Assembly (NCBI GenBank): GCA_964645045.1
Contig: CAZXYZ010000027.1
Coordinates: 40,931-104,930 of the forward strand
DNA length: 64,000 nucleotides
Direction of reading: 5' to 3'
DNA from: Anammoximicrobium sp964645045
GTDB lineage: Bacteria; Planctomycetota; Planctomycetia; Pirellulales; Pirellulaceae
The position numbers and the translations under genes were made by a program. Within the stretch, counting starts at the first letter, position 1; every line of letters begins with the position of its first letter. Below, piece after piece: positions 42,901-48,200 of this stretch. Below the pieces are notes generated by a model, which saw only the letters and a list, made by a program, of their open reading frames with translations, was not told the DNA's origin and did not search any database.

Positions 42901-43651
42901 GGGCGTTGGCGGGCTGCGGTGTCGAAGCACTCTCCGTGCCCTCTGTGCCTCCGTGTTGTATTTCTTCCGTCGTTGCGCCTGCATTGTTCGTGGTGTCGGC
43001 CGGGGCGAGGTTTCCGTCGAGGACCGAGGTGGATGCCTCGCCTTCGCCACCTCCGCCGCTGAACGTGGCGGAGGAATCTCCAGCGGTGAAGCCGCCGGGA
43101 CTGGCAGTGTCTCCGGCTGACGGGGCGAAGCCGGCGCCGGCGAAGGAACTGGACGAACCGGCTGAACCGCCGCCGGAGGACTCCGGCGTTACAAACAGCG
43201 GGGCGGACTGGCTGGCGTAGTTGCGCGTCGCGTCTTGGTCGCCGGCATCGAAGGGCCAGGGAGCGAAGGGGTCTTGGTCGGCGGCGTCGCGGCGGGTTGG
43301 GAAACTGGATGAGGGCTGATCTGTCGGCAGCATGGGGCGTGCGTTGCGCGGGTGTCGCATGGGACGCGCGGTGGACGGGGGCAGGGCAGATTTCGGCAAT
43401 TCGGTGGCGACGGCCCCGCGCGACGTGGCTGTTCGCTGGGTGCGGCCGTGGGCGTCCTGCTCGGGTTGTGGCAAGCTGTACGGAAGGCTGAGTGTGACGT
43501 CGGGCAGTAGCGAGAGCAGTCCGCCGGGCAGACTGATCAACATCGAGCCGGCGGCGGCGCGGTCTTCGAGTTTTTCGATAATCGCGATCCGCTTCATGTG
43601 GGCGATACGCGCGATCTTATCGCTGCGGCGAGCTTTGCGGTGCGACGGCAT
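27968..43651 (-). CDS. Giant PKD-dockerin-propeller-Ig-RHS surface protein with toxin-like tip
   Basis: The start at 43651 (minus) is chosen because AAGGAG precedes MPSHRKARRSD; the protein has 5,227 residues. Order: basic leader with IEKLEDRAAAGSML (planctomycete-type N-terminus); low-complexity Ser/Gly region; PKD domains (VVEWGDGTTGP); two dockerin-type repeats (DVNADGTPTPLDALLVINAL and DVTGDGRLTPLDVLWVINGL, coded near 41,060 and 40,930); NHL/virginiamycin-lyase-like propellers; about a dozen cadherin/Ig-like repeats (ITSLP...DPDGDPLTYSL...GMT...W.P); a thrombospondin C-like module; an SdrD B-like repeat (VFNDSNGDGKW); more propeller and Ig repeats; a long RHS/YD shell from about 31,880; and the RHS core end (RFLFTGREYDAATNAYYYRA, then NAIDPSG). 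The last ~145 residues are a variable tip with GDAFRHALATCWLG and MDLVNNHIG, resembling the DUF6973-type DAFRHA..MDLxNN pattern. Probably exported, acting in adhesion or contact-dependent antagonism. Confidence 0.85.
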   Translation of the reverse strand: MPSHRKARRSDKIARIAHMKRIAIIEKLEDRAAAGSMLISLPGGLLSLLPDVTLSLPYSLPQPEQDAHGRTQRTATSRGAVATELPKSALPPSTARPMRHPRNARPMLPTDQPSSSFPTRRDAADQDPFAPWPFDAGDQDATRNYASQSAPLFVTPESSGGGSAGSSSSFAGAGFAPSAGDTASPGGFTAGDSSATFSGGGGEGEASTSVLDGNLAPADTTNNAGATTEEIQHGGTEGTESASTPQPANAPASPAPITLRDFPPDLASGGWTTAESGGTSPGEGTVTVVDGDAVLCEGNSFLVTLSYTFTVPENSGDLTFTYTNLDLDTTDPAFINDAFEVALVDQDGFSIVSTFNPSRDAYFNISEGIPAALGSGVTDSGQTVTVSLADVPVGLEATLIFRLINNDSDTRSCVAITGVGGIYQNEPPVIDPLPGLQAAEGTAVDLSATFSDSGTQDTHTAVVEWGDGTTGPAVVTHANGQGTVAAQHVYADNGVYSLALTVTDNSQDSATTTTTATITNVAPTLEAGLGFEAVWIGSQYYVGALLSGHFTDPGFDQPTAGTQERFNVQIDWGDGTTAAADTVDVTQGSPGILTAGTFTASHTYTTGGTFTVTATLCDDDGGCVSQSFRYGVMLIDIKPAVRESGGSGYDATLPEGLIPVVMFAAPTLDATQIAASSLRFFPGAAHEWDSRLNLVDAAPQDGRTDAVAHFSTWDARIQPTDHVGWVVGRLSDGTPLLGVDLIGVNPASARIPFAYADLPEWLRFGTPWVAGGNAAEGESSSPLAPVLRGEGWGEGDVLDGRNMDGRKMEESPGSMNYVSAINFSAIGPPESAFLSIQNAAEGESTPAFSSGLFGPNPANPLDVNADGTPTPLDALLVINALNVDPTPTAPSMLVAAAPAAPVVYLDVTGDGRLTPLDVLWVINGLNLLALGLTPPTPPNTQDSPPPQSDVGDTLLGGDGQVTFTSSADFELGTLFNVNVTDVPNELRLNPPGETQTYPFMWVVNTNEGTVSLFDTGTGKELGRYRTGAESQATWLSPRRLAVTSDGDAWVANFAETHQATIVKVLQTGYEDRDHDGKVDTCIDTNGDGRITGNEILPWDSNGDGKPDDERIKMVVEVGRSQSNLNEKRINGLARSMAIDANNKVWVGLYNFRQYEVYNNETGAVEAVVPTPNRPYGATVDSNGQLWGSAVSESRIDHIDTVNQKYVNSITVDTPYGITQDPDGVIWAACWTAKKLMRYDPRQPIVSGQNPRYYNSPNGESELRGVAVDQNRNVWVASTASDRLIKFVFGADHATLVSKATVNVGDGPTAAVVDADGYVWTTCINDDSAWKINPATNQPVVWSSTGLKYVKTGDNPYNYSDLTGRVRIAFTERTGTWTEVIDSENGGQAWGTVVVDRQAPTPSIVRLRVRSADSRSLLDSLPWKTVASSQSIADLRGRFLQVEVALLSSDAQATPSVQAITVVAIPSPAISILSPADAAELAAFQPVVISGNARAVTQVGSTQTPTAVPNRIVAVLVNGVAVDAMDSAGNFFLQTTIVPGDNAFEITAIDALGQRATETVTVFGTELSEGTVEDQLFDVSPSFRAAYARTSFDEGTDLLYAQLAIKNVGQYPADNPFLVGVTNIRDPRTGLPIPSISARQTAGMTAAGIPYYNLTEQVPNDSLKQNEITGFVDAVFHNPGRVPFTYDLVFLAKLNEPPAFSSVPVLHAYLGRPYSYDAEAVDPDGDPLTYSLVTAPRGMTIGTQTGFTNWTPTEANRGSQQLVIRVHDSRGGAAEQSFTIDVDDLPPNRPPIITSLPVTEATVSTVTSTLSQVVDLTNWKPVVFENTYGMGDGSPNTLPNWILGSAPTSVEQRSNANASILLSDFPLVNDRMEGTWRVDDTGGDPPRIDNIDDDFMGFVFGYQDNQHFYLFDWKQARQTYMGADGQPGMTVKLVDASSPLGVMDLWNTAGNGDRVKTLYHNSIPWQNHTDYGFSLVFQPGQFTITVRQGPAVLDTFRLYDATYTSGKFGFYNYSQPRVSYRGFTRQTVPEITYRYDADAVDPDSDPVTYSLVSGPDGMQMNPDTGLITWGPTVSQLDMAGQVGQDPTLPVVLGFDVAVYAQVTDPQDLSFDAAGTLYVGRDNSGSGGGNLDPLRIHRVQPGGAIVKELGDIAIYDPDTVLFDSTGKFAGTPRSVLVGGFTQSSGGSGSISAILPDGSVRTVFGPSSVLGNVTSMTYDNTGRLLFVNAATSQVLVSDGGLPDVLFKPSSVDINRIAIAADNRIFTNGSDGTIRIYGLDGSLIDPAFATGVGALSRIAFGIGGVWGTDLYCVNQTTAELLRIDTSGKATVLATGIDGQFAFGPDGALYVTDFDNDRILRIAPNRERLGLAGNEHPVTISAADGRGGFDTQSFVVRVEPQPGNHPPVIVSEPVKVIVPGGTYAYDVDAIDPDENVLTYELIESPAGMRIDKGTGKIDWVPDDALSAPNVVFHDGDFRLDNWMVETIVHNNAGTISTTRPASGGNTGSYQRDQINVGEATHADDINWIQEYFWNTKAIYDPSRQGVLLSIDYAEDVAVFRAHDNLRAGLAIRQDGKIYELKFYPGTSSSWSTREFLHLTHVDFGSAGSHPDFSTTGSPIQFGFVRWLGSRVGGTAVSGEVGIDNWTVTITPAPRFSVTTKVSDGCGGSDRQSFVLEAGMEANLSGFVFNDSNGDGKWSRSSDLLVGTSSDGANRYLAGGEAIIEQMGPGSTGFAQGPDGKVYASAYGAHDPIVVYKEASGDMLYRISDQGRMGFVWGLAFGPDGRLYLSNQSDDTILAYDLNTTQVSVFASGNGLDDPRGIAFGPDGNLYVVSIGNQRILKFSPSGSYLGVYATITGGPQNIVFDEEGDLFVTLFTGDSVARIDSDTHQVSSFVASGAGGLDGAVGLAFGPDGDLYVSSLNTGQILSFDGTRGEFRRVVVNEGSGFLPYGVFFTTNNVGEEAGLAGWPIYVDENRNGRRDASEPSIVTEQYGQYSIGGLAPGEYVVRAEPELGWVQTSPANQRHVVTVAGGETTYNVDFGNRQGNPSDENLSPKFTSTPSSTANINELYRYDAIASGPNNDPFTFDLPLAPAGMTVHPDRGIVVWRPTIAQVGQNQVVLRVSDGRGGVDIQSFTIDVAAPNTAPVITTESLPAMILAGSPLQVFMTAQDAEGDAITWSLTSTAGEVDPPTVSSKTGVLDWTPGASQLGTHQLTVTATDARGAASSKTFDLQVVDVLSNDPPVITSKPRTTTRIDMPYAYVVVAHDPNGAPLTFALHADKPAGMTIGADGIVRWEPSGADLGTHPITVTVSDPRGGQVSQEFQLQVVADAVNTAPRITSNPPLQALLNSTYKYPAAAYDAEGDAVIWALDDAPRGMSVDALTGQIYWTPRPEHAGAANPVVLRVTDMFGATATQSFDVAVRSVNRPPMILSAAQTEAFVDEAYVYAVQARDPDGDAVEFSLLENLYPAGMTIDTRTGLIEWLPDAADTGPHAVSVLARDTYGGIDIQSFSVQVSDKNLNFGPTITSTPVFSVSAGHEYVYQPRATDPEGDAITFSLEGEDLPVEQTIAPDGKITWTPSVSDVGLYVLTVVATDTALNRARQTYTLQVRQNQPPTIRSTAPVTGSAGLPYKYDVWATDPEGDSLAYELVEAPDRMTVDAQGRVRWLPDVNLDNQSFAVHVIVRDPFGGTAEQSYQLKLEPDMVKPWVQLSASSNRIDRNGSVRFQVRATDNIGIATVALLVGGRQVALREENGLHVADVVFDSPGSTVVVATATDLAGNATTTDPWQVAVLDPNDKQHPIVTIHALIPQVYDQATGGLKDGTPIVGDALRHSPMLTYLTDVEVSITDDNMAEWRIEYAPTRLVDTGNIGADDPDYVWLGDGTGVIDHRRFRIDTTLRANDAYLLRVIGYDVNGRGWAEGLAFGISGAAKLGNFAFTVTDLSVPLAGIPITISRTYDTLQAKVEGDFGYGWSLAIGAADIAETTRAGAEMQPGDRVYLTNPEGKRVGFTYEPQLIQHGGLFSAGIEYIPKFKSDPGVYDRLSVKEGSYLRGGIFGPLHVALGTPWNPSQYALTTKDGAVYEYTQGDGLQKITDRNGNAVTFTDTAIEHSGGAKIDLLRDSRGRITQIIDTADNSVHYKYNAARDLVKFTNQAGEATTYVYRSEPAHFLDEIYDSQNVRIFKAEFDASGRLTGSIDALGNVVQQEFKTAAFEGTITDARGNVTTLKYNERGNVLAKTDSEGNTTLYEYGDARHPDKETKITDRNGVVEKRVYDAAGNMTQVTRAFGTPQQVTTNYAYDSRGNVIGLGQTGQPPTVFQYGTADHLTKIVNALGVTATATYDAQGRQTSFTDFNGNATVYDYAAGCPCGSPGLITYQDGTYEAMQYNRYGQVTRRDIFEANGTLVETTSTEYDLQGRTIREVFGSGADRMEKRYIYSGNLLDWEIVVHPQSLDANGRLLESPATLVAQRQSRITDYTYDAAGRMIRQTDAEGGVVGFRYDANGNRVLLQDPVGNITTWVYDAVNRMVEERDPFYWVELVASRPDLASLSNAELLEQIAPIVPDPDADPLYDDPSGASAALNQGAPHVRVYVYDGEGNQTKIINRNGRRREFTYDALSRLTEERWYDPDGSLVRTIASTYDARGNLQSITDPDSKYTYTYDTLNRVTSVDNADTPDMPHVVLSYQYDAIGNVLRTSDNLGVSVVSTYDDRNRLASRWWEGDSVDAARVDFLYTAAGREARIDRYSDLAGTTRVAYTDRTYDTAGRSQMISHQRAVDDVIARYDYEYDFAGLLDHEDRSGESSPNNDWHADYTYDRTGQLLGADYSGADVIPEQVDEYYRYDANGNRTSSYLHGTGYRTGPANQLETDGTYNYAYDGEGNMVRKTEIATGKVTTFEYDHRNLMCRATIWSSDPASGGVILHEEQYRYDVMNRRTAIIVDSDGVGPEPTEVTNIIYNSDNAWADFGPDGAVKAGYLFGNGSDSNVARFRLGERTAWYLTDKLGTVRSNVGNGGTILNRVDYTSFGAIVRQTEVSISDRFLFTGREYDAATNAYYYRARFYDARVARFMAADGIGYRSGDNNLYRYVGNVPTNAIDPSGNFSLVSVAIFTNNILWAFHGVLGVAGALAHYFALQVTATQFWTNPTTHTYEKMPMYDLGPGDAFRHALATCWLGRWLSPQVAEYMGWFREVGGGVEKAMDLVNNHIGAFDLARRTGDCGDLARAATEDRTLFWLSEEYAKKYS
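41125..41345. repeat. Repeat sequences inserted in frame within the RHS gene
   Basis: Between two copies of a ~20-base direct repeat (GGATTCGCCYTCGGCSGCRTT at about 41123 and 41325; protein NAAEGES twice) lie non-domain sequences. They translate as SPLAPVLRGEGWGEG and DGRNMDGRKMEE, both translated forms of widespread intergenic repeats. The reading frame is intact. Confidence 0.75.
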
Positions 43652-43707
43652 GGGGGGCTCCTTGGTGCGTTTTTTTGTCGGCGTCACGTAGGCCAGTCTT
43701 GTTGTGC

Positions 43708-43801
43708 GCGGGTCTCCCGACCCCGCACTTGGTCCGACCGTTAGGTCTCCAGGACTCAGGAGACCTTCGGTCGGCGGTTTCAGCGGGGTCGGGAGACCCG
43801 C
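43708..43801. repeat. Long hairpin upstream of the giant gene
   Basis: Perfect 19-base arms (GCGGGTCTCCCGACCCCGC at 43708-43726 and its complement at 43783-43801) enclose a second inverted pair on GGTCTCC/GGAGACC. The right half (GGAGACCTTCGGTCGGCGG, GGGTCGGGAGACCC) recurs, degraded, at 52857-52901. It sits 57 bases before the giant gene's start codon. Confidence 0.85.
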
Positions 43802-43937
43802 ACCGAGCACGCGTGCAAACGAGTTCCGGCGATGAATATCCTAGATATCCGTCCTTTGTGTTACAACTGGCTGGCTCATAGAAATGATCGGCGTGCAACG
43901 GAAATGCGGTTTTTCCAGGGCTGGGCAGATGATCCCC

Positions 43938-44179
43938 TCTTGACGGGGCGCCATTTTGTGTGGTGGTCCTTTGGAGTTGTCCGATACGGTGCTAGCGGAT
44001 GATGCGACAGGCGGACGAACGGGAGTGATGTCGGTTGTGGCGGACAGATGGGAACCGCTAATGAACGCTGATCGACGCTAATGAGTGGATTAGCATGCCT
44101 CAGCGTCGATCAGCGGTTCGTCACTTGTACGGCCCGCCGAGATCTGCTCACACCCAGGTGGCATAGAAGGAATCTGGTG
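43938..44179. repeat. Intergenic region with inverted repeat
   Basis: The arms GAACGCTGATCGACGCT (44063-44079) and its complement (44102-44119) form a hairpin with an AT-richer loop, 60 bases upstream of the porin-like gene. No other feature was recognised between 43802 and 44179. Confidence 0.6.
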
Positions 44180-45241
44180 ATGGATCAAAGGACGTTGGCG
44201 GGTGCGCGGCAGGAGTCACACGGCTCTGGAGAGCCATGCTACGGGGGACGACGCCGGAACGACATGGTTACGGGGCTCGGCGTTGCGATGATTCTGGCGG
44301 TGTTCGGCTTGCTCCCCAGCGCGACGGTTCGCGCTGATACCGATGCGGAATCTTGGGGAATCTCCCAGGGTGGTGGTGTCGAAGCCCCGTGCGATTGTCC
44401 ACCGTCCACCGGCGTGATGGCTTCGGCCGAGTGGCTCAACTGGCAGGCCCATCGCGGCGGGTTGGACTTCGCTTCGTTCGTCGATCCGATTTGGCTCACG
44501 CCGGCGACGCGTGAATCGCTGGACTATGATCGGGATAACGGGCTGCGCGTCGGGCTGGGATACCGGTTCGATTCGGGCTGGGATGTGGGGTGGAATTACA
44601 CGTATTTCCGGACCAGCGCGGCCGGCGTCATCGATCAGGCGGCCAATCCGGGACTGGTGCTGATCGCCACGCGCAGCTATTTCGATCTGGCCGTGGATTC
44701 GGTCGCGGCCCAGGCGGATCTCGATTACCAGATCCACGATATCGAAGCGGGCCGGCGGTTGGTCTTCACGGAGAACGCGGACGTGCGGTTGTTTGGCGGG
44801 TTCCGCTGGGCGAAGATCGACCAGGCGGAGCGTCAGCAGTACACGTACGAGGACATCGGGGTCGGTTCGGTCACTGGGACCATCGACGGGCGTAGCGAGC
44901 TTGACGCGTACGGCATTCGGTTGGGAGCCCAAACGCAGTGGACCACGCGCTGGGGACTGGGACTGTTCGGGCGTCTGGCGGGCTCCGTATTGGTCGGCAA
45001 CGCTGCGGTACAACAACGCGAGTTCGACGATGCCCGGGGGACGATTCTGAATTTTTCGAACGAAGCCTATCGAGCGGTTCCGGTCGTCGACGTCGCGGCC
45101 GGCGCGTCGTGGACATGGCGGGCGTGGGAGGTCGCGGGCGGATACGAGATGACGAGCTGGTTCAACCTGGCGGAGGTCGAACGGGCGTCGTATGATCTGA
45201 TTCTGGACGGGTTCTTCCTGCGGTTGGCTTATGCCTGGTAA
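44180..45241 (+). CDS. Lpg1974-like outer-membrane beta-barrel protein
   Basis: The ATG at 44180 has AAGGAA upstream (353 residues); an internal ATG at 44264 directly before the hydrophobic signal (VTGLGVAMILAVFGLLPSATVRA) is an alternative start. The mature part alternates amphipathic strands (LRVGLGYRFDSGWDVGWNYTYF, then RLFGGFRWAKID, IRLGAQTQWTTRWGLGLFGRLAG) and ends LRLAYAW with a terminal aromatic residue, as outer-membrane barrels do. The layout and the MASAEWLNWQAHRGGLDFA entry fit the Lpg1974/major outer membrane protein family common in planctomycetes. Probably a porin or surface barrel. Confidence 0.8.
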   Translation: MDQRTLAGARQESHGSGEPCYGGRRRNDMVTGLGVAMILAVFGLLPSATVRADTDAESWGISQGGGVEAPCDCPPSTGVMASAEWLNWQAHRGGLDFASFVDPIWLTPATRESLDYDRDNGLRVGLGYRFDSGWDVGWNYTYFRTSAAGVIDQAANPGLVLIATRSYFDLAVDSVAAQADLDYQIHDIEAGRRLVFTENADVRLFGGFRWAKIDQAERQQYTYEDIGVGSVTGTIDGRSELDAYGIRLGAQTQWTTRWGLGLFGRLAGSVLVGNAAVQQREFDDARGTILNFSNEAYRAVPVVDVAAGASWTWRAWEVAGGYEMTSWFNLAEVERASYDLILDGFFLRLAYAW

Positions 45242-45281
45242 ACCCCGCCGGTGCATAACGCAAGGCGAGCGGCCGGCGTGA

Positions 45282-45420
45282 GCCCATTGCCACTTACTTT
45301 GGGAACATTGGGGGCATTTTTGTTAGCGGAGCGGCGCAAGCCGCCCGGTTATCCGACCGTAATACCGGACGGCTCGCGCCGTGCCGCTACAAAGTAAGCG
45401 GCATTAACCGGTGGCTAGCG
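45282..45420. repeat. Palindromic repeat family P, copy 2 (inverted)
   Basis: Same element as 512-642 and 59802-59929 but in the opposite orientation (starts GCCCATTGCCACTTACTTTG and ends CAAAGTAAGCGGCATT). It lies between convergent genes ending at 45241 and 45451. Confidence 0.85.
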
Positions 45421-45450
45421 CCATTCCGCTCACTCATTCCACGAACGATG

Positions 45451-46446
45451 CTACCGCGAGCTGCGGCTTGCGTGGCTCGCCAGGGCTTGGACGTGAGCTT
45501 TGACCGAGCTGCCCAGGCCGCCCAGATCGTAGCCGCCCTCCAGGAAGGAGACCACGCGGCCTTCGGCGCACTCGTCGGCCAGATCGAGCATCAATCGCGT
45601 CAGGTCCGCGAAATCCTCGTCATCCAATTGAAAGCCGCCCAGGGGATCGCCGTGCCGCGAATCAAAGCCGGCGGAGATCAGCACCAGTTCGGGCTTGAAT
45701 CGCCGGGCCACGTCCAGGAAATCGTCGGCGAACGCCCCGAAGATCTCCTGGCGCCCGGCCCCCGCAGGGAACGGGCGATTCATGGATGTGCCCAAGCCGC
45801 GGCCATACCCGGTTTCGTCCCGCGCGCCGGTGCCGGGATACCAGGGCCATTGATGCGTGCTGAAGACGAACACCGAATCGTCTTCGTAGAACGCTTCCTG
45901 AGTGCCGTTGCCGTGGTGGACATCCCAGTCGGCGATCAGCACCTTGCCAATGCCGTGGCGCTGCTGAGCGTGACGTGCGGCGACGGCCGCATTGTTAAAC
46001 ACGCAGAATCCCATGCCACGCCCCGGGGTGGCGTGGTGTCCCGGCGGCCGGAGCGGGCAAAACACGTTCTTGACCGTCCGCTCGACGACCCGGTCGACGG
46101 CGACGCACGCGCCGCCGGCTGCCAACAGCGCCGTGTCCCACGAGCGGGGACCGACCGAGGTGTCCCCCGTGCTCAGGTACGCACTGCCGCCAAGAATGTC
46201 GCGGCGGGCCGTATCGATGTAACCGCCGATATGGCATCGGATCAGATCTTCCCGGATGGCCGGCCGTGGGGCGATCCACTCCAGCCGATCCACAAAATCG
46301 GCGTTCCGCAGCCGGTCCATAATCACCACGTACCGCGACGGCGATTCCGGGTGGCCATAGCCGGTATCGTGGTCCGTGAAAATATCGGATTGGACGATGC
46401 CTGTCCGCAAGTCATCGGTCGTCGGCGTGAGAGGTTCCTGATTCAT
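45451..46446 (-). CDS. Histone-deacetylase-family zinc amidohydrolase
   Basis: The 331-residue protein contains the HDAC/acetoin-utilisation/acetylpolyamine amidohydrolase motifs in order: RPPGHHA (catalytic His pair), GFCVFNNAAVAA, ADWDVHHGNGTQ (zinc Asp and His), FSTHQWPWYPGTG, SAGFDSRHGDPLGG (second zinc Asp) and SFLEGGYDLGGL. All metal ligands are present. Bacterial members deacetylate small amides or acetyl-lysine; the substrate is unknown. It follows the FGGY kinase gene on the same strand by 56 bp, so the two may be co-transcribed. Confidence 0.93.
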   Translation of the reverse strand: MNQEPLTPTTDDLRTGIVQSDIFTDHDTGYGHPESPSRYVVIMDRLRNADFVDRLEWIAPRPAIREDLIRCHIGGYIDTARRDILGGSAYLSTGDTSVGPRSWDTALLAAGGACVAVDRVVERTVKNVFCPLRPPGHHATPGRGMGFCVFNNAAVAARHAQQRHGIGKVLIADWDVHHGNGTQEAFYEDDSVFVFSTHQWPWYPGTGARDETGYGRGLGTSMNRPFPAGAGRQEIFGAFADDFLDVARRFKPELVLISAGFDSRHGDPLGGFQLDDEDFADLTRLMLDLADECAEGRVVSFLEGGYDLGGLGSSVKAHVQALASHASRSSR

Positions 46447-46502
46447 GGCAGCGGCAGCAGATTAGCATGGGGACCAAAACGGGTGGCAGAAAGACGGGAG
46501 TT

Positions 46503-48014
46503 CTAAATCCCGTACGAACGCAGCAGGTACTGCAACGTCGCCGCGGACGGGCCTTGCGGCTGGACACAATCGACCAATGGAAAACGGTCGCCGGAGGCGT
46601 GCAGTTCCGCCAGCTTGCCGCCGACCCGCGGCAGTTCGGCGTTGATCAAGGCGCCGTAGGCAGACGTCTTGTACCGCAGCGGACCGATCCGGCCGCTGAC
46701 TTTGACACTCGCGTCCGGATCCAACAGCCGGACTCCCGTGTAGAACATGCACTGGAAGAACAGCGACTGGCTCAAGCCGCCCGTCAGCACATACGTATCG
46801 ACGGTGGACACGCCCGCCGCGCGGACTTCGGCCAGCATCCGTTTGACGCGGAGCAGAAGTTCCAGGGCGATCGACAGCTGGGTGTCGGCAACCTTGTCAC
46901 CGAGCGTGCAATTGCCCCACGTCGGCGGAAACTCTTCGCTGTGGGCCCTGTCGTCGTGCAACACGCGGCGCAGTGCCATCAGGTTGGCCGATATCGCGAG
47001 GTTGTTCAGTTCGTTCATCGTCGGTTTCAGTTCCGGGGCAAATTGATCCAGGAACCGGTTGTACCAGGCCCCGCAATCGGCCAGCATCAACAGCAGCAGG
47101 AAGCTGTCTCCGTAGAACTCAAACTGCAGTGAATCGCCGCCCTCGGGCAGTTTGGCGTCTTTGGGACAGGATAGATTGATCGTCCCGCTGGTGCCCCCGG
47201 AGACGACCAGCTTCCGATAGTCGTCGGTCATGCCACAGCCCACGGCCGAAGCGTGATTGTCGCCCAAACCGGCGACAAATTGCCAGCCGGCCAGCAGTCC
47301 GCGGAGCGGCTGCCACGGGTCTTCGGCTTCGGTGTCGGCCGCTTGGACGGTGCCCACGACCGTGCCGCTCTGCGCCGCCTCTGGAAACCAACCGGCGTCG
47401 AAGCCTGCTTTTCCAATGACTTTGTCAGCCCGCTTGCGGCTCTTTTGATCCAACAGGCCGTTGCTGAGTGCGTCGGACGTGCTCAGCGAGCGCTGGCCTG
47501 TCAACCGGTGGGCGATCCAGTCGCCCGTCATGAACACCGTGCCCAGTTGCTCTTTCAATTCCGGCAGCCGGTTCAGCACGCAGGCCAGTTTGGGCAGCAC
47601 GAATCGCGGCTCGATCTTGCCCACCGTTTTCTCGACGCCCAGTTGCTGCAAGGACGCCACTTCCTCGGTCGCGGCATTGCACTGCCAGCTGAGGGCGGGC
47701 AACAGCGGTTGGGCTTCTTTGTCCAGCAGAACCATGTCATGCTGGCGGCAGGCGACAGACAGACAGCCGGGCGTGGATTCGCCGCTGCGGTCGAATCGCC
47801 AACCGCGGCTTTGCAGCATACCGAGAAGGTCGCGAATCATGCCGGGCACCTCGTTCAATTCGAACGCCGGAAATGCCGGGTCGTTCCGCCACGCCGCTGC
47901 CCCGCGCATCGGCAAGGCCGCGTAGTCCTCGTTGCCCTGATCATCCCGTACGGCCACGGCAAATTCGGTGGTCGTCACGTCCAACGCCAGAAGATCCGCC
48001 AATCCCACCGCCAT
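46503..48014 (-). CDS. FGGY-family carbohydrate kinase
   Basis: The 503-residue protein has the FGGY fold: N-terminal phosphate-binding strand (LLALDVTTTEFAVAVRDDQG), an LPALSWQCNAATEEVASLQQ region, FMTGDWIAHRLTGQRSLSTS and DALSNGLLDQKS (substrate-side motifs), and a C-terminal adenosine-binding part (VVSGGTSGTINLSC, then TYVLTGGLSQSLFFQCMFY). The length is normal for the family. It phosphorylates a sugar or polyol in the cytoplasm; the substrate cannot be read from the sequence. Confidence 0.87.
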   Translation of the reverse strand: MAVGLADLLALDVTTTEFAVAVRDDQGNEDYAALPMRGAAAWRNDPAFPAFELNEVPGMIRDLLGMLQSRGWRFDRSGESTPGCLSVACRQHDMVLLDKEAQPLLPALSWQCNAATEEVASLQQLGVEKTVGKIEPRFVLPKLACVLNRLPELKEQLGTVFMTGDWIAHRLTGQRSLSTSDALSNGLLDQKSRKRADKVIGKAGFDAGWFPEAAQSGTVVGTVQAADTEAEDPWQPLRGLLAGWQFVAGLGDNHASAVGCGMTDDYRKLVVSGGTSGTINLSCPKDAKLPEGGDSLQFEFYGDSFLLLLMLADCGAWYNRFLDQFAPELKPTMNELNNLAISANLMALRRVLHDDRAHSEEFPPTWGNCTLGDKVADTQLSIALELLLRVKRMLAEVRAAGVSTVDTYVLTGGLSQSLFFQCMFYTGVRLLDPDASVKVSGRIGPLRYKTSAYGALINAELPRVGGKLAELHASGDRFPLVDCVQPQGPSAATLQYLLRSYGI

Positions 48015-48200
48015 CTGTGATGCTCCCTTGATCCGACAAACGTATCGCGTGCCGGTCCCATCTTACGGTCCCGAGTCGTTATCAATGTCGCATAGAATGC
48101 GGGCGTTGCCAAGTCGAGACCGCGGCGGGCGGGCAAGCCGGGGAAAGTTTTCCGCCGACGAGCGTGCGGATCGAAGGGGCGAGGCAAGAGGTAGCGACGG

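Noticed and set aside
41486..43120. 544-residue plus-strand open frame
   Set aside because: Antisense to the PKD-containing start of the giant protein; no motifs of its own.
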